From NCBI GenBank assembly GCA_016794505.1, contig JAEUJZ010000109.1, positions 1-64,000 on the forward strand: 64,000 nucleotides of DNA. Reading direction: 5' to 3'. Of the stretch, positions 9,231-16,509 are shown in pieces (positions within the stretch are counted from its first letter, which is position 1; each line of letters opens with the position of its first letter). The translations under genes and the position numbers were made by a program. Under the pieces are notes generated by a model. It searched no databases, was not told the origin of the DNA, and saw only the letters and a program-made list of their open reading frames with translations. The DNA is from Myxococcales bacterium. GTDB lineage: Bacteria > Myxococcota_A > Polyangia > Palsa-1104 > JAEUJZ01.

Positions 9231-10238
9231 TCAGCTTGGGTCGTCCAGCGTGATAACGACGCTGCCGTGCTTGTGGCCACTGTCGACCCGCGCGTGGGCC
9301 TCGGCAATACGGGACAAGGGAAAGGTCGAGTCGATCACCGCGCGGTAGCGACCCGCTTCGGCCTGCGCGACCAGGTGACGGATGTCATCCACGCGCTCGG
9401 CGGCGACCCCTGCAATCACCCGGTGCCCAGACAGGCGACCTTGAAGCGGCGCGGCAAGCTGCCCCCAAAGGCCGCAGACCACGCGCACCAGACGTCCCTG
9501 CGGGCGCAGGATCCTGGCGCAGGCCGCATAGTTTGTGCTGCCCACGCAGTCGATGACGACGTCGTAACGGGCGGCGGACTGCGTGAAGTCTTCGCGGCGA
9601 TAGTCGATGACCGCGTGCGCTCCCAGGCTGCGCACAAGCTCGGCGCTTTCGGCGCTGCATACCCCTGTGACTTCGGCTCCGGCTAGGCGGGCAAGCTGAA
9701 TCGCGGCACAGCCGACTGCGCCTGCGGCTCCCACCACCAGCACCCGCTCGTTGGGGGCGACGCGGGCCGCGTGATGAATGTAGTGATACGCCGTGGTCCC
9801 CGAAAACAGCAGAGCCGCCGCCTGCTCAAAGGACAGGGACGCCGGCTTATGCACCACCGGGCCGTCTTCGCGCAGGCAAACAAAGCTGGCGTGCGCCCTC
9901 AGGCTGGTGCCGGGAAAGGCAACCACCGCATCCCCGACGCGAAAGCGCGTCACACCGGGACCGATCTCGGCCACTACGCCCGCGCACTCGCTGCCCAAGA
10001 TGCCCTGACGCGGCGCGTTCCACCCCAGGGCCAAGCGCATCAGAAAGCCCATGCCGGGCGGCACCCGACGGGACCGGATCCGCGCATCGCCCGACGAGAC
10101 CGTCGTCGCCTTCACCGCGATCAGAAGCTGCCCTGGGCCCGGCACCGGGCGAGGCACTTCGCGCACAGCCAGCACATCGGGCGATCCATAGCGAGTCACC
10201 ACTGCAGCACGCATCAAGGCCGTTGCTTGTGTTGTCAT
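9231..10238 (-). CDS. Zinc-independent MDR oxidoreductase (quinone-oxidoreductase-like)
   Basis: A 335-residue medium-chain dehydrogenase/reductase. The GroES-like N-domain (V-P-G-P-G-Q-L-L-I-x-V, then L-G-S-E-C-A-G-V-V) and the NADPH-binding Rossmann motif (V-V-G-A-A-G-A-V-G) are clear. The catalytic-zinc Cys/His set of alcohol dehydrogenases is absent, and H-K-P and F-S-G-T-T-A-Y match the quinone-reductase branch. Start placed at the ATG of M-T-T-Q-A-T; the next in-frame ATG (M-R-A-A-V-V) is 24 bases downstream. It is divergent from the LysR regulator at 10313, which probably controls it. Likely reduces quinones or enones with NADPH. Confidence 0.88.
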   Translation of the reverse strand: MTTQATALMRAAVVTRYGSPDVLAVREVPRPVPGPGQLLIAVKATTVSSGDARIRSRRVPPGMGFLMRLALGWNAPRQGILGSECAGVVAEIGPGVTRFRVGDAVVAFPGTSLRAHASFVCLREDGPVVHKPASLSFEQAAALLFSGTTAYHYIHHAARVAPNERVLVVGAAGAVGCAAIQLARLAGAEVTGVCSAESAELVRSLGAHAVIDYRREDFTQSAARYDVVIDCVGSTNYAACARILRPQGRLVRVVCGLWGQLAAPLQGRLSGHRVIAGVAAERVDDIRHLVAQAEAGRYRAVIDSTFPLSRIAEAHARVDSGHKHGSVVITLDDPS

Positions 10239-10294
10239 GCCCATTAGGGTGAGGCCTGCCCGGCGCCGACAAAACCCACGAATTCGTGCAGCGG

Positions 10295-10312
10295 CTGTGC
10301 AAGACTGCACAG
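10295..10312. promoter_or_regulatory. Palindromic operator candidate in LysR/oxidoreductase divergent region
   Basis: CTGTGCA-AGAC-TGCACAG is a perfect 7+7 dyad ending exactly one base before the GTG taken as the LysR start, with further GTGCAG copies on either side. LysR-type regulators commonly bind such interrupted dyads between themselves and a divergent target. Its position over the regulator's own translation start suggests autorepression. The T-N11-A consensus is not clear, so the link to this LysR is inference. Confidence 0.5.
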
Positions 10313-11179
10313 GTGCAGTGGGATGATCTGCGCTTCGCCTTGGCCATCGCGCGCACCGGTACGCTCAGCGCCGCGGCCGAGTCTCTTTCCGTCAGTCACA
10401 CCACCGTCAGCCGACGCTTGCGGGCCATGGAAGAACAGCTTGGGGCGCGGCTCTTTGATGCCACCCCGGAAGGCTTTCGGCCCACGGCCGCCGGGACGGA
10501 TCTGGTGGCCGTGGCCGAGCGCGTCGAAGCCGAGACGCTGGCGCTGGCTGGCCGCGTGCTGGGACGCGATGAGCGCCTGACCGGTGCGCTGCGTGTGTCG
10601 GCGATGGAGCTGGTCTTTCGCGCCTTCCGCGGCGCCTTTTTCAGCTTCATGGCGCGCTATCCCAGCGTGGCCCTGACCGTCACCACCAGCGACGATGAAG
10701 TGTCGCTTTCGCGCCGCGAAGCCGATGTGGTGCTGCGGCTGAACAACCGCCCGCCCGAGACGCTGGTCGGGCGCAAGCTAGGCAGTATGCAGTTTGACGT
10801 ATACGCCGCGCGATCTTTGGTAGCCCGCGTTGGTGAAGGGGCTCCGCTAGGGTCCTATCCGTGGATTCACTGGGACGAGCGACTGAACATGGGCTGGCTG
10901 GACACCTGGCTTGCGCAGCATGCGCCGGGGGCCCGCATCGCGCTGCGCGTCGACGTCAGCGCCGCCGCCATGCACGAGCTGGTCGCCTCGGGGGTCGGTG
11001 TGCAGTTCCTGGCCTGTGTCGAGGGCGATGCCGATCCCTCGCTGGTGCGCATTGGGCCCGCCGACCCCTTTGCGCGACGCGATCTGTGGATCCTGACGCT
11101 GCCCGAGCTACGCGACACTCCACGCATCAAGGCCTTCACCGACCACGTCGCCGAGCACCTGCGCGGCTGCGTCACCTAA
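10313..11179 (+). CDS. LysR-family transcriptional regulator
   Basis: A 288-residue LTTR. The N-terminal winged helix-turn-helix is typical: D-D-L-R-F-A-L-A-I-A-R-T-G-T-L-S-A-A-A, then S-H-T-T-V-S-R-R-L-R-A-M-E-E-Q-L-G-x-R-L-F. A periplasmic-binding-protein-like effector domain fills the rest. The GTG start at 10313 is preferred because it places the HTH at the usual distance; a GTG at 10286 is in frame but would put the dyad operator inside the gene. It is divergent from the MDR oxidoreductase, the probable target. The effector is unknown. Confidence 0.9.
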   Translation: MQWDDLRFALAIARTGTLSAAAESLSVSHTTVSRRLRAMEEQLGARLFDATPEGFRPTAAGTDLVAVAERVEAETLALAGRVLGRDERLTGALRVSAMELVFRAFRGAFFSFMARYPSVALTVTTSDDEVSLSRREADVVLRLNNRPPETLVGRKLGSMQFDVYAARSLVARVGEGAPLGSYPWIHWDERLNMGWLDTWLAQHAPGARIALRVDVSAAAMHELVASGVGVQFLACVEGDADPSLVRIGPADPFARRDLWILTLPELRDTPRIKAFTDHVAEHLRGCVT

Positions 11180-11222
11180 CGCTCCGCCCTGATCGTTTCG
11201 CGCGGCCCCGACGAGCGCAGCG

Positions 11223-12509
11223 CTACGGGATCAGCGGCTCGCTAAGGGGGCGCGGCTTGCTCTCGGGGATGGTGAGCGTGAGGATCATGCCGGCGATCAT
11301 CAGCCCCCCAACGGCATAGGTCGGAGCATAGACACCGACGGTGGACAGCACACAGCTACGGCCGGCGTTTTCCTTCATCATGCAGGCGGTGCCCATCGGA
11401 TTCACCGACAGGTCGGGCGCCAACCGACGATCCAGACCGTGCATCACCGCCGCGGTGATCAGCGAGCCAAAGCCGAGCACGCCCATCACGGCGGCAATGC
11501 CCTTGCGAACCGGCGACAGCGGCTTTTTGGCCTTGGCCGCAGACGCTTGGACGACCGGTACCGTCGGTTGCTGTGCGTAGACCGGCGTCGGGCGAGGCGG
11601 CTGCTGCGCATACGCCGTCGCAGGCGGATACGCAGCCGGGGGCGACACATAGCCCGTCGCAGGTCCGGTTCCCTGCGGTGTGCCCGGCAGCGGCGGAGCG
11701 CTCGGCACCAGCTGGGCGGGCGGATCGCTCGGCGAGGGCATCGCAGGGGCATAGCCCGGCGGGGCTGGCACGGGCTGCGTGTACGACTCAACGGTGGGAG
11801 CAGCCACAGGCGGAGCCGACGGAGCCGACGGAGCCGAGCTTGGACGCGGCTGCCACGCTGGCCACGCCGCATCGGCCGGCGCAGGCGTGGGCGCAGGGGG
11901 AGCCGTCTGGGCTTGACCAGCGACGGCCGGTGGCGAAGCAGGCGAGCCAGGCAAAGCGGGACCGCTGCTGCCCGCGAACTGGCGATACTGCGAAAGCAGC
12001 TCGCTGGTGCTGCCGGTGAGCATGATGCCCAGCTTGGTCTCGTCGCAGTCGATGCACAGGTTTTCGATCTCGGCCAGCGCATCCGGTGTGCCACGACGAC
12101 GCTGGTCAAACAACCGGACTTGAACGCGCAGGTTTCGCGAGGGCCCCGTCGCCGAGACATCCCCTGAAACGACCAGCACAGCCTGCTTGGCCTCGGCCAG
12201 CTCGCTTAGGCACTGCTGCCGTCGGCAGCGGCGATCCGTATCGCTAAGCTGAACAGTCTTTAAGACCAGCTCGCCACGATCGACCAGGTACTCGCGCACC
12301 AAGTCGGTTCCGACGCGATCGATGTTGTTTCCGCGCTGAATACCCAAGAACAAAATCGGCTCTGGCGTGGCGGCATGGGCGACGGAGAGCCCGGACCAAA
12401 GGGCCAGCCCAAAAGACAAGCCGAGCAGCGCAAGAGCAGGCCAGGCGAACAGAGCGTTTGGGGCGCGAGGACGCATCGAGGATAGGCGTAAGAATAATCG
12501 CTTCATCAC
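11223..12509 (-). CDS. Proline-rich envelope protein with C-terminal transmembrane helices
   Basis: A 428-residue protein with an N-terminal membrane/signal segment (W-P-A-L-A-L-L-G-L-S-F-G...) ending near A-H-A-A. A globular domain (about 48-185) with paired cysteines (R-R-C-R-R-Q-Q-C; C-I-D-C-D) follows, then a long Pro/Ala-rich spacer (about 190-325). The C-terminus has two predicted transmembrane helices (V-M-G-V-L-G-F-G-S-L-I and V-G-G-L-M-I-A-G-M-I). The layout (periplasmic N-domain, flexible linker, membrane anchor) recurs in myxobacterial proteins that carry a penicillin-binding-protein-like or TPR head; the head here is not recognised. Function unknown. Confidence 0.75.
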   Translation of the reverse strand: MMKRLFLRLSSMRPRAPNALFAWPALALLGLSFGLALWSGLSVAHAATPEPILFLGIQRGNNIDRVGTDLVREYLVDRGELVLKTVQLSDTDRRCRRQQCLSELAEAKQAVLVVSGDVSATGPSRNLRVQVRLFDQRRRGTPDALAEIENLCIDCDETKLGIMLTGSTSELLSQYRQFAGSSGPALPGSPASPPAVAGQAQTAPPAPTPAPADAAWPAWQPRPSSAPSAPSAPPVAAPTVESYTQPVPAPPGYAPAMPSPSDPPAQLVPSAPPLPGTPQGTGPATGYVSPPAAYPPATAYAQQPPRPTPVYAQQPTVPVVQASAAKAKKPLSPVRKGIAAVMGVLGFGSLITAAVMHGLDRRLAPDLSVNPMGTACMMKENAGRSCVLSTVGVYAPTYAVGGLMIAGMILTLTIPESKPRPLSEPLIP

Positions 12510-12569
12510 GACGCGTCACGCACAGAGATGATCCGCAGTCGCCCCCCGAGTACGCGCGCAGGCAGCCGG

Positions 12570-12794
12570 TCAGCCCTGCAGCGCTGCGCCTTGCGTCTGC
12601 GCTGCCGCCGGGCAGGACTCGCTCAGCGCGGTGCGTAGCTCGTCGAGTGTGACCGGCTTGGCGAGCACGTGCTGAACGCCAGCATCCAGGCATACCCGCA
12701 CATCGCTTTCGTATGCGCTCGCGGTCAGCGCAACGAAGACTGGCACAGGTCGTTGGTGCTGCTCAGACTGGCTCGCATCGACCGCTCGAACGGC
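12570..12794 (-). pseudogene. C-terminal remnant of a response-regulator receiver domain
   Basis: About 75 codons encode the second half of a CheY-like receiver: V-P-V-F-V-A-L-T-A-S-A carries the conserved Thr/Ser, and H-V-L-A-K-P-V-T-L-D-E-L the conserved Lys-Pro, followed by a natural stop. The phosphorylated Asp half is missing. Homology ends at about 12794, just before an 8-bp tandem repeat at 12814. The wording of the motif fits the receiver of a hybrid histidine kinase. The remaining stretch 12842-13147 holds nothing recognisable. Confidence 0.7.
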
Positions 12795-12813
12795 AAGAAC
12801 AAAGCCGACGCTC

Positions 12814-12841
12814 GATCGATGGATCGATGGATCGATGGATC
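12814..12841. repeat. Tandem repeat GATCGATG x3.5
   Basis: Three perfect copies of GATCGATG plus GATC. The unit is itself nearly palindromic. It marks the point where receiver-domain homology of the neighbouring remnant stops, so it may record the deletion or rearrangement that destroyed the gene. Confidence 0.9.
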
Positions 12842-13147
12842 TTCGGGTGGCAATTCGGCCCAGAACCGCAGGTTGAACGACCTCTATGTACCGTCCGAAT
12901 AACAGCCGCCGCCAAGACAAAAGGACGCGCCCTGGCTGACGTCACAAGCAGCCTACGGGCCGGCCCTCTCGTCGGCAAGATGCGTATGGACCAAGACGTC
13001 GCATCCGCCTGCACGCGGTTTTTCTCCTAGGTGCGGACCGGCCTTGTCGAAAACAGGCCAGACGTGCGACCCTAGCGTTGCTGCGAACTCTGGATGGGCG
13101 CTGCATGCAGGGCCTGGGGTCGCAGCGCATGGATTCGAGCGGAGCCT

Positions 13148-14353
13148 ATGACGAGCCTCTACAAGCGTTTCTTTGACCAGTCCTTGGAGCTTCTGGCGAC
13201 GGCCAACTCTTCTGGATACTTTGTCGAGCTGAATCCGGCGTGGGAAAGCACGCTGGGATTTTCACGGGATGAGCTTCGCACCAAGCCCTTTGTCGACTTC
13301 GTGCATCCCGACGACAAAGACGCCACGCTGCACGAGGCGGCTCGCTTGTTTCAAGGCGAGCTCACGGTGCGCTTTGAAAACCGCTACCAGCACAAGGACG
13401 GAACGTATCGCTGGCTAGAGTGGGTTGCGCGCGTCTCGACGGAAGATGGGCTGATCTTTGCGTGTGCTCGCGACATCACGCGGGCCAAGCAAGCCCTGGC
13501 CGATTCTGCGGAGGCCTTGGCGCAGCGCAATCGCCTGACGGCACTTGCTGACAACACCAGCGACTTCATCGGCATCGCCGATCTGGAAGGCCGCGCCGTG
13601 TACGTGAACCGCGCGGGCATGCAGCTCTATGGAACCCCAGGCCAGTCCTGGGAGGGCATGAAGATCGCGGACTTTCATCCGCCGAGCTTCTTTCAGCGTC
13701 TGTCGGAAGTGGCCATTCCCCATGCCGCTCAGCACGGTACGTGGAGTGGCGAGTCACAGCTGCAGCGCGTCGATGGCGTCGTGCTCTCGGTTTCTCAGGT
13801 CGTGGTCGCCATGCGCGACGAACGCGGCGCGCTGCTCGGCTTCGAAACGATCATGCGCGACGTATCCGAGATCGAGCAGTACAAGAAGCTGGAACACGAG
13901 CTGCGAACGCAGCAGGCTTCGCTGACCGAGCTCGTGCGCACCATGTCGACGCCGATCATTCCGATCACGGATCAGATCGTGGTCATGCCGCTGATCGGCA
14001 GCATGGATCATCAGCGCGCCGAACAGTTCTTGGAATCGGCGCTGCGCGGTGCCGAAGTCAGCCGAGCCCGCTTTGTCATCTTGGACATCACGGGCCTGCG
14101 CCACATCGACACCAGCGTGGCCGGCACGCTGATCAAAGTCGCCGCCGCACTGGGGCTGCTCGGCACGCGCGTGGTGTTGACTGGCATCCGAGCCGAGCTG
14201 GCTCAGACCTTGGTCGGGCTCGGCATCTCGCTCAACAACATCATGACGCACAGCACGCTGCAGGGCGGAATCGCCTATGCCCTAAACAGCTTGGGGCAGG
14301 TCTTGGGGCAAAGCACGCAGCGCGCCTCAGCGTCGGCAAAGCTGCGAACCTGA
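13148..14353 (+). CDS. PAS-PAS-STAS signalling protein, RsbR-like
   Basis: A 401-residue protein. Two PAS domains occupy about residues 8-120 (N-P-A-W-E-S-T-L-G-F-S-R-D-E-L, then R-W-L-E-W) and 133-250 (Y-V-N-R-A-G-M-Q-L-Y-G). A short coiled linker leads to a C-terminal STAS domain (about 275-390). The STAS block I-L-D-I-T-G-L-R-H-I-D-T-S-V-A and the L-T-G-I-R-A-E-L-A-Q-T strand match RsbR co-antagonists of the stressosome, including the Thr of I-D-T that RsbT phosphorylates in RsbR. In that family the N-terminal sensor modulates a stress-signalling complex. No RsbS or RsbT homologue is adjacent. Start chosen at the ATG before T-S-L-Y-K-R. Confidence 0.88.
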   Translation: MTSLYKRFFDQSLELLATANSSGYFVELNPAWESTLGFSRDELRTKPFVDFVHPDDKDATLHEAARLFQGELTVRFENRYQHKDGTYRWLEWVARVSTEDGLIFACARDITRAKQALADSAEALAQRNRLTALADNTSDFIGIADLEGRAVYVNRAGMQLYGTPGQSWEGMKIADFHPPSFFQRLSEVAIPHAAQHGTWSGESQLQRVDGVVLSVSQVVVAMRDERGALLGFETIMRDVSEIEQYKKLEHELRTQQASLTELVRTMSTPIIPITDQIVVMPLIGSMDHQRAEQFLESALRGAEVSRARFVILDITGLRHIDTSVAGTLIKVAAALGLLGTRVVLTGIRAELAQTLVGLGISLNNIMTHSTLQGGIAYALNSLGQVLGQSTQRASASAKLRT

Positions 14354-14373
14354 CCCTTCTGCTTACGCGGGAG

Positions 14374-14877
14374 CTAGGTGGCGGCGGACTTCTTGCGAGC
14401 GATGAAGTCGCGGGTCATGACTGCGGCGGCGTCATAGCCTTCGCGCATGCGATCGATCATGAACTTTTCCATCTTGCCGCCGATCAAAAGGACGTTGATC
14501 TTGATGTCGCCGCTGAATTCGCGACGGCAGCGACCCGGCGAAAGCGGCGTGACTTTGAAGGCCCCGTGAAGCTGCATGCGGTCCTTCATCATCAGCGGCT
14601 CGATGCGCACATCCATGCTGCTGCGATCGCGATGCAGCACGTCGTGTTCGATATAGCCGGTGTTGCTCACCACCGAAGCCGCCCAGCTCGGCACTTCCAT
14701 TTCGGGCTCTAGGCGCACGCTGCGACGATAGGTATTGCCTTCGTCTTTGCGCTCCAAGATCGTCGGGTTGCGCAGCTTCAGGTGCTTCCACAGAGCCTGT
14801 TCGTATTCGTTGCTGAAGAACATCTTCCAGAAGCCTTCAGCATCGATGTCGAACTCGTGCGCGAAGACGAAGTTCAT
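14374..14877 (-). CDS. DUF2505 family protein (SRPBCC-like fold)
   Basis: A 167-residue protein beginning M-N-F-V-F-A-H-E-F-D-I, with a beta-rich pattern typical of START/SRPBCC-like folds and a final helix (M-E-K-F-M-I-D-R-M-R-E-G-Y). This corresponds to the family Pfam calls DUF2505, which probably binds a hydrophobic ligand. It lies four bases downstream of the PHA-system gene on the same strand, so the pair is almost certainly one transcript. No catalytic residue can be named. Confidence 0.8.
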   Translation of the reverse strand: MNFVFAHEFDIDAEGFWKMFFSNEYEQALWKHLKLRNPTILERKDEGNTYRRSVRLEPEMEVPSWAASVVSNTGYIEHDVLHRDRSSMDVRIEPLMMKDRMQLHGAFKVTPLSPGRCRREFSGDIKINVLLIGGKMEKFMIDRMREGYDAAAVMTRDFIARKKSAAT

Positions 14878-14881
14878 CGCC

Positions 14882-15163
14882 CTAGGCCTTGCAGATCTCG
14901 CCCAGCTTGGCGCGCAGCTTCTCTTCGATCGTGCCCTTAAGCGGCGACATCACGAACGACAGATCCAGCGCCACCGTGACCTTGGTCGGCTCGATGTTGA
15001 TGCTGCCGGTGATGCCACTGCGGCTGACTTCCGCTTTGGTGTCCGACACCCACTTTGACTTGATCTCGTACTTGTCGCTCAGCTCTTTGCTCATGCCATC
15101 GAGGCGCTTCTTAAGCTCACCGGCATCCAGGCTGTGGTTCTGGCTGAATTCGATCTTGGGCAT
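14882..15163 (-). CDS. Polyhydroxyalkanoic acid system family protein
   Basis: A 93-residue protein starting M-P-K-I-E-F-S-Q-N-H-S-L. The N-terminal strand, the A-x-x-L-K-K-R-L helix and the central S-G-I-T-G-S-I-N-I-E block match the small 'PHA system' family (PF09650 type), found near polyhydroxyalkanoate genes but of unproven function. The frame is open further upstream, but the family start is at this ATG, preceded by a GGAG sequence. Paired with the DUF2505 gene; divergent from selD. No PHA synthase is present in the window. Confidence 0.78.
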   Translation of the reverse strand: MPKIEFSQNHSLDAGELKKRLDGMSKELSDKYEIKSKWVSDTKAEVSRSGITGSINIEPTKVTVALDLSFVMSPLKGTIEEKLRAKLGEICKA

Positions 15164-15299
15164 GGTCTCCTCCGCATCCCGCAGGCCACGTCCGACGCTC
15201 CAGATGAACGAGGCTGAGGGCCTGGTTTGTTGTGCGTATGGCAAACCTATCATGTGTTAGCGTGCCGGACGCATGAAGAATTCGGCGTCGAGCACAGGC

Positions 15300-16412
15300 A
15301 TGGACACCGCAGTCGTGGCCCGTCCCGACCCGCGCGCCATCACTCGCTTTGCCTCGTCGGGTGGCTGAGCGGCCAAAGTGGGTCCGGGTGACCTGCACGC
15401 ACTCTTAAAACACAGCGCGCATGATGGCCTGAACGCGCCCATGTGGCCCCGCGAAAAGCAGCCTGATGTGCTGGTGGGGCTTGAGACTGGCGATGACGCA
15501 GGCGTCGTACGCATCGACGCAGCGCACGCGCTCGTTACTACGGCAGACTTCATCACGCCGCCCTTCGACGATCCGCAGGGCTATGGCCGAATCGCCGCGG
15601 CCAACTCGTTGTCCGATGTCTACGCGATGGGCGGCACACCGCTCTGCGCCCTCAACCTGTGCCTGTTCCCGCGCGAGCTAGACCCCGAGGTCGCCCGCGA
15701 AATCCTGGCTGGAGCCCGCGCCGTCTTGGACGAAGCCGGCGTCGCTCTGGTGGGCGGTCATACGGTGCATGCACAGGAGCTATTTTTTGGCCTTAGCGTC
15801 ACGGGTTTGGTGACGCCGCAGCGCATCTGGCGAAACATCGGCGCGCAGCCCGAAGACGTCTTGCTGCTGACCAAGCCGCTCGGCACCGGGCTCTTTGTCA
15901 GCGGCATGCGTCGCCGGCTTTGTGGATCGGTCTTTTCCGCGTCCGAGCAAGCCGCCTGCGTCGCTGGCATGAGCGCAACCAACGCACGCGCGGCCGCCGT
16001 GCTGGCAGGCTTCGATGTGCATGCAGCCACCGATGTCACCGGCTTTGGCTTGGTCGGTCACGCGCTGGGCATGACCCGCGGCACGACCCAGCCGGTGCAG
16101 CTTTGCATCGACATCGCGCGCCTGCCGACGTACGACGGAGCGCTGGCCTTGGCCGCGGCGGGCGTCACTTGCGGCGGGGCCAAGAACAACCGCAGCGCCT
16201 ATCGAGCACAGCTTGCGATCACAGGAACGCTTTCCGCGGCGCAGGACGAGCTAATTTTCGATCCGCAGACCTCAGGAGGCCTGCTGGTCGCGCTGCCCCA
16301 GGCACAGGCCGATGCGGCGCACCATGCGCTGCGTCAAGCGGGCTGCGCGGCTCAGATCATCGGCCACGTGGAACCTCGCTGCGACGGTCCCCCGCTGCGC
16401 ATCCAGGCCTGA
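15300..16412 (+). CDS. selD: Selenophosphate synthase with in-frame TGA (selenocysteine)
   Basis: Makes selenophosphate from selenide and ATP, the selenium donor for selenocysteine. Reading from ATG 15300, the frame contains a TGA at 15366-15368 and then continues open to 16412. Around the TGA the translation is F-A-S-S-G-G-U-A-A-K-V-G-P-G-D-L, exactly where SelD carries its catalytic Cys or Sec. The rest is a full SelD: G-D-D-A-G (nucleotide/metal site), T-T-A-D-F, N-S-L-S-D-V-Y-A-M-G-G, G-G-H-T, T-D-V-T-G-F-G, S-G-G-L-L. Product 370 residues with Sec at 23, normal family length. An in-frame ATG at 15273 is an alternative start. Automatic annotation would truncate it to the GTG at 15378 and lose the active site. 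Confidence 0.92.
15378..15396 (+). promoter_or_regulatory. Candidate bacterial SECIS hairpin in selD
   Basis: Starting nine bases after the in-frame TGA, GTGGGTC (15378-15384) can pair with GACCTGC (15390-15396), seven pairs including two G-U, leaving the apical loop CGGGT. Bacterial SECIS elements lie just downstream of the UGA inside the coding region and need a small loop with G near its start, as here. The lower stem is weak, so the exact fold is inferred. Confidence 0.6.
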
Positions 16413-16509
16413 TTTCGTCTTTGACCCGAGGCCTCGGAGGCGTCAGAAATCACGCCAAGCCGCGCGCACATCGAACAGACTCCCGAGGCGTGCGGCTGGG
16501 ATCGGCGGC

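Noticed and set aside
12814..12841. CRISPR-like array
   Set aside because: Units are 8 bp and contiguous with no spacers; it is a simple tandem repeat.
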